From the NCBI RefSeq assembly GCF_001635685.1, contig NZ_LWFF01000278.1, positions 1-57,540 on the forward strand: 57,540 nucleotides of DNA, in the 5' to 3' direction. Source of the DNA: Erythrobacter sp. HI0063 (GTDB taxonomy: Bacteria > Pseudomonadota > Alphaproteobacteria > Sphingomonadales > Sphingomonadaceae). A model generated the notes under the pieces. That model made no database searches. It saw only the letters and a list, made by a program, of their open reading frames with translations, and was not told the origin of the DNA. A program made the translations under genes and the position numbers. How positions within the stretch are numbered: the first letter of the stretch is position 1; every line of letters starts with the position of its first letter. Positions 1 to 8,875 of the stretch are shown here, piece after piece.

Positions 1-312
1 ATCGACGGAAATTTCGGCAGCAGCCTGGACCGGAGGCTGGCGCGGGCCGACACGGCCATCCTGCTCGACTATCCGACGCTGGTCTGCCTGAGCCGCCTGT
101 TTCGCCGCATCGCCACGCTGCACGGCACCGTGCGGCCCGATGCCCCGCCCGGCTGTCCAGAGCGGTTCGATCCGGCCTTTTTCCACTATGTCGCGCGCTT
201 TCGCCGTCGCAAGACCCCTGCCATAAAACGCCGCCTCGCCGCCTTTGCCGGCACAGTCCACCGGTTCGAACAACCGCGTGTCGCGCAGGACTTTCTCGAC
301 GCGCTCGCTTGA
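1..312 (+). CDS. P-loop kinase, topology-modulation/adenylate-kinase-like (3' part)
   Basis: The frame is open from the first base of the window to a TGA at 310-312, so the start and the nucleotide-binding loop lie outside. The visible 103 residues begin IDGNFGSSLDRRLARADT and continue with ILLDYPTLVCL and paired arginines. This resembles the C-terminal half of small P-loop kinases annotated as topology modulation protein/FlaR-like, where the DGN(Y/F)xSxLDxRLxRADT segment is typical. The substrate of this family is not settled. It ends 14 bp before pth and reads the same way. The family call rests on the visible motif only. Confidence 0.7.
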   Translation: MDGNFGSSLDRRLARADTAILLDYPTLVCLSRLFRRIATLHGTVRPDAPPGCPERFDPAFFHYVARFRRRKTPAIKRRLAAFAGTVHRFEQPRVAQDFLDALA

Positions 313-326
313 TGTAGCAGCCCTGC

Positions 327-896
327 ATGCAAATCTGGACCGGCCTCGGCAATCCCGGACCGCAATATGCGATGCACCGGCACAATATCGGCTTCATGGC
401 CTGCGACGTGATCGCGGAAATGCACGGGTTCGGCCCGGCGCAGAAGAAGTTCTCCGGCTGGGTGCAAGAGGGTCGCATCGGCACTGCAAAGGTGCTGCTC
501 CTGAAACCGGCGACGTTTATGAACGAGAGCGGTCGCGCCGTCGGCGAAGCGTTGCGCTTTTACAAGTTGGACACCGATGCGCTGACCGTGTTCCATGACG
601 AGCTCGACCTCGCGCCCTTCAAGGTCAAGGTCCGCACCGGCGGCGGGCTGGCGGGCCACAACGGCCTTCGCAGCATCGACAAGCATCTCGGCCCCGATTT
701 CCGGCGTGTCCGGATCGGGATCGGCCATCCGGGTCACAAGGACCGGGTGACCGGGCACGTCCTCGGAAATTACGCCAAGGCCGAGCAGGACGATCTGGTC
801 CAGATGCTCGCCGCGATCGGCAGCGAAGCGGATCGGCTGGCGGCGGGCGAGGACGTTCGCTTCATGAGCGACGTCGCAATGCGGATGCAGGGCTAG
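327..896 (+). CDS. pth: Peptidyl-tRNA hydrolase
   Basis: Cytosolic esterase that releases peptides from peptidyl-tRNAs dropped by the ribosome, recycling tRNA. The 189-residue length is normal for the family. It starts MQIWTGLGNPG, and the conserved residues are all present: N9 in the GLGNPG loop, catalytic H19 in the RHN motif, N66 in PATFMNESG, D91 in FHDELD and N112 in GGxAGHNGLRS. No rplY (ribosomal protein L25) gene is visible upstream, although many relatives pair it with pth. The stop overlaps by 4 bp the end of a convergent small lipoprotein gene. Confidence 0.96.
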   Translation: MQIWTGLGNPGPQYAMHRHNIGFMACDVIAEMHGFGPAQKKFSGWVQEGRIGTAKVLLLKPATFMNESGRAVGEALRFYKLDTDALTVFHDELDLAPFKVKVRTGGGLAGHNGLRSIDKHLGPDFRRVRIGIGHPGHKDRVTGHVLGNYAKAEQDDLVQMLAAIGSEADRLAAGEDVRFMSDVAMRMQG

Positions 897-1129
897 CCCG
901 CGCGCCGGGTCCATCCGAACGCCTGCATGCATCCGGTGAAGAAAGCGGGCCGGGCGCTTTCTTCCGCGATCCGAGCGGCCTGCGCCTCGCAGGTCTGTTC
1001 CGCCTGATGGAAGGGCTTGCGCGCCCCACCCGCCCACTCATCCTCATTCGTGGTTTCGCACCCTGAAAGAGCCAGCACCACACCGAGCAAGGCGGTCGAA
1101 AGAAGAACGGTTCGCATCATCGCCGCCAT
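893..1129 (-). CDS. Small putative lipoprotein
   Basis: A short protein with a clear lipoprotein signal: a hydrophobic stretch (TVLLSTALLGVVLA) followed by the lipobox LSGC, so the mature protein should be acylated at that cysteine. The remaining ~55 residues contain two further cysteines (in TCEAQ and TGCMQ) that could form a disulfide in the periplasm. I chose the ATG at 1129 because a GGGGCG purine run precedes it; an upstream ATG at 1153 and a downstream ATG pair at 1117-1120 are also possible. It converges on pth with a 4-bp overlap. I recognise no family. Confidence 0.7.
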   Translation of the reverse strand: MAAMMRTVLLSTALLGVVLALSGCETTNEDEWAGGARKPFHQAEQTCEAQAARIAEESARPAFFTGCMQAFGWTRRAG

Positions 1130-1197
1130 GCTTTCGCCCCATCGCGCTGACATGCAAGCGATAATCCGATAGATTCCCGCGCGAAGGAGACCCGACC

Positions 1198-2196
1198 ATG
1201 ACCGCCCTCACCCGCCGTACTCTGCTTGCCGGAGCAGCCGCTACCACCGCCCTCGCCGCCACGTCTTCACGCGCGCAGTCCGACGCGGTGCAGATTCCTG
1301 CCGAGCTATCGGGCAAGTCGATCCTGATCACCGGCTGCTCCTCCGGCTTCGGGCGGCTGGGCGCGGAACATTACGCCCGCCTCGGCGCGAGGGTATTCGC
1401 CACCATGCGCAACCTGCCGCGTCCCGAAGCAGAGGAATTGATAAAGCTCGCGCGCGAAGAAAATCTCGACCTGCAGGTGATCGAGATCGACGTTCTATCG
1501 GACGATCAAGTCGCCGCGGGCGTCGCCGAGGCGGAGCGGATCAATGGCGGTCCGATCGACGTGCTGATCAACAATGCCGGAATCGGCATTTCCGGCCCGG
1601 TCGAGGTTCAGGACATGGCGGCGACCATGCTCGCCTTCGATACCAATGTCTTCGGCTGCCACCGCATGGCCCGCGCCGTGCTGCCGGGAATGCGCGCGAA
1701 GGGTGCGGGGCAGATCTTCCAGATTTCCAGCCAATTAGGCCGCGTGATCGTGCCCCATGGCGGCCATTACAGCGCCACCAAATTCGCGCTGGAAGCGATG
1801 GGCCAGCAGCTCGCCTACGAACTCGTGCCTCACAATATCGATGTCACCATCATCGAACCCGGCGGCTATCCGACCGAGGTCTGGGTCAACCGCAACATCT
1901 ATACCGGCGCCCTGAAGAACCGCGCCGAGGACATCCACACGAGCGGCTATCCCGAAGTGGTCGCGAATATGGGGACCGAGGACGGTTCGGGCCGAAGCGC
2001 CGACCCGATGGATGTGCCGCGCGCGATCGCGGGCACCATGGCCTTGGCGCCGGGCACCCGGCCCTTGAGAGTGCCGGTCAGCGGCGGCGCCATTCCCCAG
2101 ACGGCAATCAATGAGGTGACCGCGCGCACCCAGCTCGAATGGCTCGGACGCTCCGAACGGCTCGGCCCGGTGATGCGCGCGATACACCTACGTTAA
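1198..2196 (+). CDS. Short-chain dehydrogenase with Tat-like signal
   Basis: NAD(P)-dependent oxidoreductase of the classical SDR family, 332 residues. The N-terminus carries a twin-arginine-like leader (TRRTLLAGAAATTALAA, ending SRAQ), which is unusual for an SDR and suggests export of the folded, cofactor-loaded enzyme. The Rossmann fold follows: ILITGCSSGFG (cofactor glycines), NNAGIG, a catalytic Ser in FQISSQLG and the YSATK catalytic Tyr/Lys pair. An AAGGAG ribosome-binding site lies ~9 nt before the ATG. It is followed closely by a MaoC-like gene, possibly in one transcript. The substrate cannot be inferred. Confidence 0.88.
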   Translation: MTALTRRTLLAGAAATTALAATSSRAQSDAVQIPAELSGKSILITGCSSGFGRLGAEHYARLGARVFATMRNLPRPEAEELIKLAREENLDLQVIEIDVLSDDQVAAGVAEAERINGGPIDVLINNAGIGISGPVEVQDMAATMLAFDTNVFGCHRMARAVLPGMRAKGAGQIFQISSQLGRVIVPHGGHYSATKFALEAMGQQLAYELVPHNIDVTIIEPGGYPTEVWVNRNIYTGALKNRAEDIHTSGYPEVVANMGTEDGSGRSADPMDVPRAIAGTMALAPGTRPLRVPVSGGAIPQTAINEVTARTQLEWLGRSERLGPVMRAIHLR

Positions 2197-2241
2197 GTTT
2201 GGATATTGCCCCGGCCCGCATTCCGGGGCATTTCCCGAACC

Positions 2242-2703
2242 ATGCTGTATTACGAAGAAATCGAAGTGGGCACCCGGCAGAGCTTCGGCCGCTACGAGGT
2301 CGAGGCCGATGCGGTGCGCGACTTCGCCGAGAAGTTCGACCCCCAGCCCTTCCACCTCAGCGACGAGGCGGCGGCGAAGACGCATTTCGGGCGCATATCC
2401 GCCAGCGGATGGCATACCTGCGCCATGACCATGCGGATGCTGGTCGAAAACATGTCCGTGGTCGAACAGGCAGGTCTCGGCTCGCCCGGGATCGATCAGC
2501 TGCGCTGGGTGAAACCGGTCTATCCGGGCGACGTGCTGCGCTGCGAGACGGAAGTGATCGAGAAGCGCCGCAGCAAGTCACGCCCCGATATGGGCCTTTT
2601 CAAGAGCCGGGTGAGCACTTTCAATCAGGACGATGTCCTGGTGCTCGAAATGGTCAGCAATGGCCTTATCCGGGTGCGCGATCCCGATACACCAGTGGAG
2701 TGA
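2242..2703 (+). CDS. MaoC-like (R)-specific enoyl hydratase/dehydratase
   Basis: Single hot-dog domain protein of 153 residues, similar to MaoC dehydratases that hydrate trans-2-enoyl-CoA. The catalytic Asp/His pattern of the hydratase motif is visible in FAEKFDPQPFHLSDEAA, followed by FGRISASGWHTCAM. The ATG at 2242 gives the usual MLYYEEIEVG start; an in-frame upstream ATG at 2206 would add 12 residues that do not look like the family. It lies 45 bp after the SDR gene on the same strand. Acyl-CoA substrate unknown. Confidence 0.88.
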   Translation: MLYYEEIEVGTRQSFGRYEVEADAVRDFAEKFDPQPFHLSDEAAAKTHFGRISASGWHTCAMTMRMLVENMSVVEQAGLGSPGIDQLRWVKPVYPGDVLRCETEVIEKRRSKSRPDMGLFKSRVSTFNQDDVLVLEMVSNGLIRVRDPDTPVE

Positions 2704-2707
2704 CGGC

Positions 2708-3202
2708 TCAACTGCCGCAGCGCGCCACACCTTCCCGCTGATAGACGATCCGGTCCCGCCCGTCGCGCAAGGTCAGCGCGGCATCGTAAAGCGTGGTCTC
2801 GCCCCCGATCGGTTCGCCATCCCCGCGCATCGTTATTTCGAGCCCGAATGCGGTTCCATCGTAATGGGCACGCGTACCGAAGGGCATTTCGGCGCTGCCC
2901 ATGTCGGGGGCCAGGCGCTGGATTTCGTTATCCTGCTTCACGTAAGCCGCCTCCACCATCGTCACCGCCATCGCCGCATCGGCCTCGCGCGCCAGGGCGA
3001 AGCTGCACCCGATCCCGATCAGATCGTTCGCCTCGATATCGGAATAGGCGATCGGCTCCAGCGTCACAGGAATGGGCGGCGGCACGTTCGCCGCGCGGAT
3101 CTCCGCCGAAGCCGCCGCATCGCTGGCCGCTTTCTCCTCCGGACTCTGTTCCGCCCCGCAGGCTGCAACGGCCAGAGCCAGCAAGAGAATCGGTGCGCGC
3201 AT
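2708..3202 (-). CDS. Putative lipoprotein
   Basis: A 164-residue protein starting MRAPILLLALAVAACG, a clear lipoprotein signal with lipobox AVAAC, so probably membrane-anchored on the periplasmic side. The open frame extends upstream to 3400, but the ATG at 3202 is preceded by GGGAGA and begins exactly at the signal peptide, so the longer form is unlikely. The mature part has an Ala/Glu-rich linker, then a compact domain with a cysteine in GIGCSFAL and another near the C-terminus (ARCGS), perhaps a disulfide. It is convergent with the MaoC gene (4 bp apart). Family not recognised. Confidence 0.75.
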   Translation of the reverse strand: MRAPILLLALAVAACGAEQSPEEKAASDAAASAEIRAANVPPPIPVTLEPIAYSDIEANDLIGIGCSFALAREADAAMAVTMVEAAYVKQDNEIQRLAPDMGSAEMPFGTRAHYDGTAFGLEITMRGDGEPIGGETTLYDAALTLRDGRDRIVYQREGVARCGS

Positions 3203-3379
3203 GATTGTCTCCCGAGCGATTATTCCGAGTCTGCCATCGAAGTAAGCAGCGATCGGTGGTCCGAATGCAGAGACCATTTTGAATCGACCGGAGCAAGGAA
3301 GAAAGCTCGTAAGGAAAGAAAGGTGAGCCGGGGCGAATGTCGGCTTACCGGCTAGCCGAGCTGAGAACTGTACGTCCGA

Positions 3380-3399
3380 TTTGGGGTGGAAAGCGGACA
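3380..3399. repeat. Short dispersed repeat, copy 1
   Basis: TTTGGGGTGGAAAGCGGACA, a 20-bp sequence that recurs with one mismatch at 3738-3757. This copy abuts the stop codon of the small Cys-rich gene (ends 3401). A related piece, GTGTCCGCAATGGGGTCGT at 4233-4251, shares CAATGGGGTCGT with 3642-3653. Together these mark the edges of the two orphan genes in this pocket. Confidence 0.6.
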
Positions 3400-3400
3400 A

Positions 3401-3625
3401 TTAGTCCAAGCCGTTTGGAAGCTTGGTGGCACACCAGGGGCAGTGCGAAATCGTGATGACGGATGCCCCACCATCATGGATGATGAGTCCGTAACTATCC
3501 CGCGTTTTCGAGTGATGGATGAGGCAGTCCGGGCACTCAAATCGGTCCGAATGCTCGTCGCATATGTTCTCGACATTGGTGCGCATCATTTCACAGCAGT
3601 GTTTTGTCATGAAGTCCGGTCTCAC
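3401..3625 (-). CDS. Small Cys-rich DUF6980-like protein
   Basis: A 74-residue protein with seven cysteines: CC at 10-11, C22, a CPDC pair at 31-34 and a CPWC pair at 62-65. The order CCxxM, CPDC, YGLIIHDGG, CPWCATKLP matches what I remember of the DUF6980 family, small proteins of unknown function that probably bind a metal through the paired cysteines. An alternative start at M6 (3610) gives MTKHCC. The gene lies alone in an AT-richer pocket between a lipoprotein and mutL, bordered by short repeats (3380-3399, 3642-3653). Its role is unknown; transfer is suspected from context. Confidence 0.72.
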   Translation of the reverse strand: MRPDFMTKHCCEMMRTNVENICDEHSDRFECPDCLIHHSKTRDSYGLIIHDGGASVITISHCPWCATKLPNGLD

Positions 3626-3737
3626 AGCCGCGCTATGGCTACAATGGGGTCGTAAGCAGTTAGACCGCTTTTATAGCATTGCGAACAATAGCCGCCTGTC
3701 TGCTTCTAACATCGCAGCAGAGCTTCCGAATGGCCGG

Positions 3738-3757
3738 TTTGGGGTGGGAAGCGGACA
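3738..3757. repeat. Short dispersed repeat, copy 2
   Basis: TTTGGGGTGGGAAGCGGACA, 19 of 20 bases identical to 3380-3399. It sits upstream of the 144-residue gene starting at 3792, whose other side carries the related GTGTCCGCAATGGGGTCGT at 4233-4251. Confidence 0.6.
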
Positions 3758-3791
3758 TTGCCGCTACCCAATCCTCTGATATGACAGAGCG

Positions 3792-4226
3792 ATGGCTCCA
3801 AAATACCTACAACTTGAACAGGGCCAACAGCCCCCTTCGCTCGAAGCGAAGTCCTATCGGCTGGTTATTGTTGCAGAGGAAGAAGTGCCAGATGAATGGC
3901 GCAACCGAGTTGCCAACTGGATTTGGTCTATCGGAGCGCGCTACGTCATCGCTTGGGGTTGCTCGTGCGAAGAATGGCACGACAGTGTGGATTGGGCCAA
4001 TTTAGAAGCGTTCGATTTCGGTAAGGTGCCGGATAAAGACCACATCATGACAACATGGCACGCCAAGGAGCCACTTTCAGAAGCCTTCTGGTTCGCCGGT
4101 TTCTGTGCAGACCATCCCGACCTCGAATTGAGCGAAACAATCATCCTCCACATCTCGGCTGTCAGTCGTCGGGAAGAGATGCTGGCACAGTATTTTGACA
4201 GCCAACTGGACCAATCAGCCAAGTGA
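3792..4226 (+). CDS. Hypothetical protein, DUF7684-like
   Basis: A 144-residue soluble protein. It has a compact, well-mixed sequence with many tryptophans and visible blocks YRLVIVAEEEVPDEW, YVIAWGCSCEEWHDSVDWAN and TTWHAKEPLSEAFWF. These blocks recall proteins I know as DUF7684, but I am not certain of the match. The C-x-C and histidine positions could bind a metal. There is no signal peptide or membrane segment. It is transcribed away from the Cys-rich gene, toward mutL (convergent), and both sides carry related short repeats. Function unknown. Confidence 0.65.
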   Translation: MAPKYLQLEQGQQPPSLEAKSYRLVIVAEEEVPDEWRNRVANWIWSIGARYVIAWGCSCEEWHDSVDWANLEAFDFGKVPDKDHIMTTWHAKEPLSEAFWFAGFCADHPDLELSETIILHISAVSRREEMLAQYFDSQLDQSAK

Positions 4227-4318
4227 ATTGGAGTGTCCGCAATGGGGTCGTTTGCCGACCGTCCGCTTTTGACTAGAAAACTCTGCAAGTCGCAATTCGA
4301 CGAAGAAAGTTCAGCGCC

Positions 4319-6148
4319 TCACTTCCTCCCGAACAGCTTCTCCACATCCTCCATCGACAGCTTGACCCAGGTGGGCCGCCCGTGATTGCACTGGCCCGAG
4401 CGCGGGGTGCGTTCCATTTCGCGCAGGAGGGCGTTCATCTCGTCGACACGCATGACGCGGCCCGCGCGGACCGATCCGTGGCAGGCCATGTTGGCGAGGA
4501 CGAGGTCGATCTTTTCGCCGAGCAGCAGCGCTTCGCCGTGTTTGACCAGATCGTCGTCGATATCGCGCAGCAGCTTTTCGGGATCGCCCTGCTTCAGCGA
4601 ATGGGGGACCGCGCGCACCAGCATGGCCGAGGGGCCGAAGCGTTCGATCACGAGGCCGTAGCGCGCAAGACCGTCGGCGGCATCTTCGAGCCGGTCGCAG
4701 GCGGTCTCGTCCAGTTCGACCACGTCGGGCATCAACAGCGCCTGGCTGCGCGAAACGGCGTCTTCCGCGCCCGCCGCGCGCAGACGCTCCAGCACCAGGC
4801 GCTCGTGCGCGGCGTGCTGATCGACGAGGACCAGCCCATCCTTCGCCTCGGCGACGATGTAGGTATTGGCCACCTGGCCGCGCGCCACGCCCAGCGGAAA
4901 GTCGCGGTCTTTCTCCGCGATCGGCGCTGCTTCCTCAGCGCGCCCATACGGCGCCGCGATGGTATCGTTCTCTACCCCGCGCCACGGTGCACCCGCCTCC
5001 GCCACCGAACGGGAGGGCGCGGACCAGTCGCGGCCGCCGAAGATCGATGCAAGCGCAGGCGACGGTTCGTCGCGCATTGCCTCCCCCTGTCCCGGCTCGC
5101 TCGTCCAGCGCGCCATCGCGCCGCGATCGGGCGTCTGCGCGCTGCGCCGATCCTCGCTCGCCAAGGCCTGCCGCAGGCCCGACACGATGAAGCCGCGAAC
5201 CGCGTTCGCGTCGCGGAACCGCACTTCGGTTTTGGCCGGGTGGACGTTCACATCGACATCTTCCGGCGGCAGGTCGAAGAACAGGGCCAGCACTGCGTGC
5301 CGATCGCGCGCAAGCATGTCGGCATAGGCCCCGCGCACCGCGCCGGTCAGCAGCCGGTCCTTCACCGGGCGCCCATTGACGAACAGATATTGATGATCAG
5401 CGATACCGCGATTGTAGGTCGGCAGGCCCGCTATCCCGGACAGGCGGATCGGCCCCGCCTCGCCCGGCCGCTCCAGCTCGATGGCGACGCCATTGTCCTT
5501 GAGTTCACGGGCGACGACCTGCGCCACGCGATCGGCAATCGCCTCGTCCGGCTGGAGTGCCAGGATGCGCCGTTCTCCGTGTTCCAGCGTGAAGCCGATA
5601 TCGGGCCGCGCCATGGCGAGACGGCGCACGACGTCGAGGCAGGCGGCATATTCGCTGCGCGGCGTCCGCAGGAATTTGCGCCGCGCGGGCACTTTGGCGA
5701 AGACCTGTTCGACCCGCACGCGCGTACCCGGCGGCAGCGCAGCGGGCTCGTCCGCCACGATGGCGCCGTGATCGACCACCTTGCGCCAGGCCTGCTCCGA
5801 GGCGCGCGGGCGGCTTTCCAACGTGAAGCGCGACACGCTGGCGATCGACGGCAGCGCCTCGCCCCGGAAGCCTAGAGTGGCAACTTGTTCGATAGCTTCG
5901 TCGGGCAATTTCGAGGTCGCGTGGCGTTCGAGCGCCAGCGCCATCTCGTCGGGTGTCATGCCGCACCCGTCATCGGTCACTTCCAGCGAGCCAAGCCCGC
6001 CTTCGACCAGCTTGATCGCGATCCGCGTCGCGCCCGCATCGATGGCGTTCTCGACCAGCTCCTTAAGCGCCGCTGCGGGGCGTTCCACAACCTCGCCCGC
6101 AGCGATGCGATTGACGAGCGTTTCGGGGAGGCGGCGTATGATCGGCAT
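4319..6148 (-). CDS. mutL: DNA mismatch repair protein MutL
   Basis: MutL links mismatch recognition by MutS to strand incision. At 609 residues it is full length. The N-terminal GHKL ATPase is intact: E30 in KELVENAIDAGA, DDGCGM at 59-64, RHATSKL and GFRGEAL at 93-99. A Pro/Arg-rich linker (about residues 335-410) follows. The C-terminal domain carries DQHAAHERLVLE from residue 443, which fits the DQHA-x2-E-x4-E metal motif of endonuclease-type MutL, plus CNHGRP near 587 and a terminal FGR. I infer that this MutL nicks DNA itself, unlike the E. coli protein. No mutS or mutH is nearby. Confidence 0.96.
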   Translation of the reverse strand: MPIIRRLPETLVNRIAAGEVVERPAAALKELVENAIDAGATRIAIKLVEGGLGSLEVTDDGCGMTPDEMALALERHATSKLPDEAIEQVATLGFRGEALPSIASVSRFTLESRPRASEQAWRKVVDHGAIVADEPAALPPGTRVRVEQVFAKVPARRKFLRTPRSEYAACLDVVRRLAMARPDIGFTLEHGERRILALQPDEAIADRVAQVVARELKDNGVAIELERPGEAGPIRLSGIAGLPTYNRGIADHQYLFVNGRPVKDRLLTGAVRGAYADMLARDRHAVLALFFDLPPEDVDVNVHPAKTEVRFRDANAVRGFIVSGLRQALASEDRRSAQTPDRGAMARWTSEPGQGEAMRDEPSPALASIFGGRDWSAPSRSVAEAGAPWRGVENDTIAAPYGRAEEAAPIAEKDRDFPLGVARGQVANTYIVAEAKDGLVLVDQHAAHERLVLERLRAAGAEDAVSRSQALLMPDVVELDETACDRLEDAADGLARYGLVIERFGPSAMLVRAVPHSLKQGDPEKLLRDIDDDLVKHGEALLLGEKIDLVLANMACHGSVRAGRVMRVDEMNALLREMERTPRSGQCNHGRPTWVKLSMEDVEKLFGRK

Positions 6149-6167
6149 GGCGAGCCGCGCAAGCTAG

Positions 6168-7388
<1,221 letters not shown>

Positions 7389-7422
7389 GCCGCGCTTGAA
7401 GTAGTAGGGGAGCACGGCCGCG

Positions 7423-8313
7423 ATGGCGCCGACCGGGCAACGGCGTTCGAGCTATTCGCGAAGGGCGCAATACGGCCTCTTCACGGGCTATATCGCTGCC
7501 GGCGCTGGCGCGCTGGTGGGTGCGATCCTGCTCGGCCTGTCGCTTTGGCAGCCGCAATTCCTTTCCGGCCTGCGGGGCGAGGCGAACGACGCGGTGGCGC
7601 CCGCCACCCGCACGGTCGCCACCGGGCGAACGGAAAGCAAAAGCTTCTACCAGGCCGTGCGCGGCTATCTGCGCGCCGGATCGCAGAATGCGCAATTGAA
7701 GCGCGAGGTGGAAATCGCGCGCATTCGCCTGAAGGAAGCGCAGGCGGTCGAGCAGGAGAACCGCAGGCTGAAATCGCTGCTGTCCCTGCAGAACACCGAC
7801 ACGAAGCCGGTCGCCACCGCCCGGCTGATCGGCGCCACATCCGCCAGCACGCGGCGCTTCGCCTATCTCGGCGCGGGTGCCGAGGATGGGGTGCGCGTGG
7901 GTATGCCGGTGCGGTCCCCGCGCGGGGTGGTCGGCCGCATCCTCGAGGTCGGCGATCGCAGCTCGCGCGTTCTTCTCCTCACCGACAGCGAAAGCGTGCT
8001 GCCGGTGCGCCGCGCGCAAGACGAAGTCGTGGCCTTCGCCGAAGGACGCGGCGACGGCCTGATCCGTATCCGGCTGATCAATCTCGGCATCAATCCGATC
8101 GAGAAGGGTGACCTCTTCGTCACCAGCGGCGCGGGCGGGTATTATCAGCCCGGCATCGCCGTCGCCATCGCGACCGAAATCACCGACGACGGCGCACTCG
8201 CCCGCATCGTGACCGATCCCGCGGCCGCCGATTTCGTGTCGGTCCTGCCGATATTCGAGCCTGCCGCGCTGCGCGGATCGCGGACGCCGATCGAACGCGA
8301 ACTGGGCGAATAA
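7423..8313 (+). CDS. mreC: Rod-shape-determining protein MreC
   Basis: Bitopic inner-membrane protein that couples MreB to periplasmic PBP2. 296 residues: a cytoplasmic start, one membrane segment (about residues 25-45, GYIAAGAGALVGAILLGLSL), a coiled-coil stretch (about 80-125, rich in K/E/R/L), then the beta-rich periplasmic domain with a DGVRVGMPVRSPRGVVGRI block. The stop overlaps the mreD start (TAATG at 8311-8315), so the two are translationally coupled. Confidence 0.95.
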   Translation: MAPTGQRRSSYSRRAQYGLFTGYIAAGAGALVGAILLGLSLWQPQFLSGLRGEANDAVAPATRTVATGRTESKSFYQAVRGYLRAGSQNAQLKREVEIARIRLKEAQAVEQENRRLKSLLSLQNTDTKPVATARLIGATSASTRRFAYLGAGAEDGVRVGMPVRSPRGVVGRILEVGDRSSRVLLLTDSESVLPVRRAQDEVVAFAEGRGDGLIRIRLINLGINPIEKGDLFVTSGAGGYYQPGIAVAIATEITDDGALARIVTDPAAADFVSVLPIFEPAALRGSRTPIERELGE

Positions 8314-8867
8314 TGGAGCGGATGAACCCCCGCTCCCGCAGCGATGCCTATGGCAGCCGCATCAATCGCTCGCATTCGACCGTCCTGGCAAATGGCGTAC
8401 CGTATCTCTCGATCATGCTGGCTTCGGTCCTGCCGCTGATCGTGATCGCCAGCGCGCTGCCGATCGTGCCGCCGCTGGGATTTCTCATGCTCATCGGCTG
8501 GCGCCTCGTACGGCCAGGCCTGCTGCCGGTATGGGCGGGCTTCCCGCTTGGCCTGTTCGACGATCTGTTCAGCGGCCAGCCTCTCGGCAGCGCCGCCCTG
8601 CTCTGGTCGCTCGCCATGATCGCAGTCGAAGTGATCGAAACGCGCTTCCCCTGGCGCAGCTTCGCGCAGGATTGGTTCACCGCCGGTTTAATCCTGCCCG
8701 TGTATCTGTTGGCGGCCATGCTGTTTTCCGGCGGCGAACCCTCTCTTCCCATGTTGATTGCGCTTGTGCCCCAAATCGTTCTTTCGATCCTCCTTTTTCC
8801 CCTGGTCGCGCTGTTCGTGGCCTTCCTCGATCGCAAGCGCCTGACGCGCTGGCGCAAGCTGGGCTGA
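8313..8867 (+). CDS. mreD: Rod-shape-determining protein MreD
   Basis: Small polytopic inner-membrane protein of the elongasome, 184 residues, with about five hydrophobic segments starting at SIMLASVLPLIVIASALPIVP. Sequence conservation is low in this family; identification relies on size, membrane pattern, the FPLGLFDDLFSGQPLGSAALLW block and the position between mreC (1-nt overlap) and mrdA (9-nt gap). The N-terminal ~30 residues are polar and basic. Confidence 0.9.
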   Translation: MERMNPRSRSDAYGSRINRSHSTVLANGVPYLSIMLASVLPLIVIASALPIVPPLGFLMLIGWRLVRPGLLPVWAGFPLGLFDDLFSGQPLGSAALLWSLAMIAVEVIETRFPWRSFAQDWFTAGLILPVYLLAAMLFSGGEPSLPMLIALVPQIVLSILLFPLVALFVAFLDRKRLTRWRKLG

Positions 8868-8875
8868 GCGGCGGT

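Noticed and set aside
3386..3655. 89-codon plus-strand frame over the small Cys-rich gene
   Set aside because: The minus-strand frame has a recognisable Cys pattern and HDGG block; the plus-strand one is its shadow.
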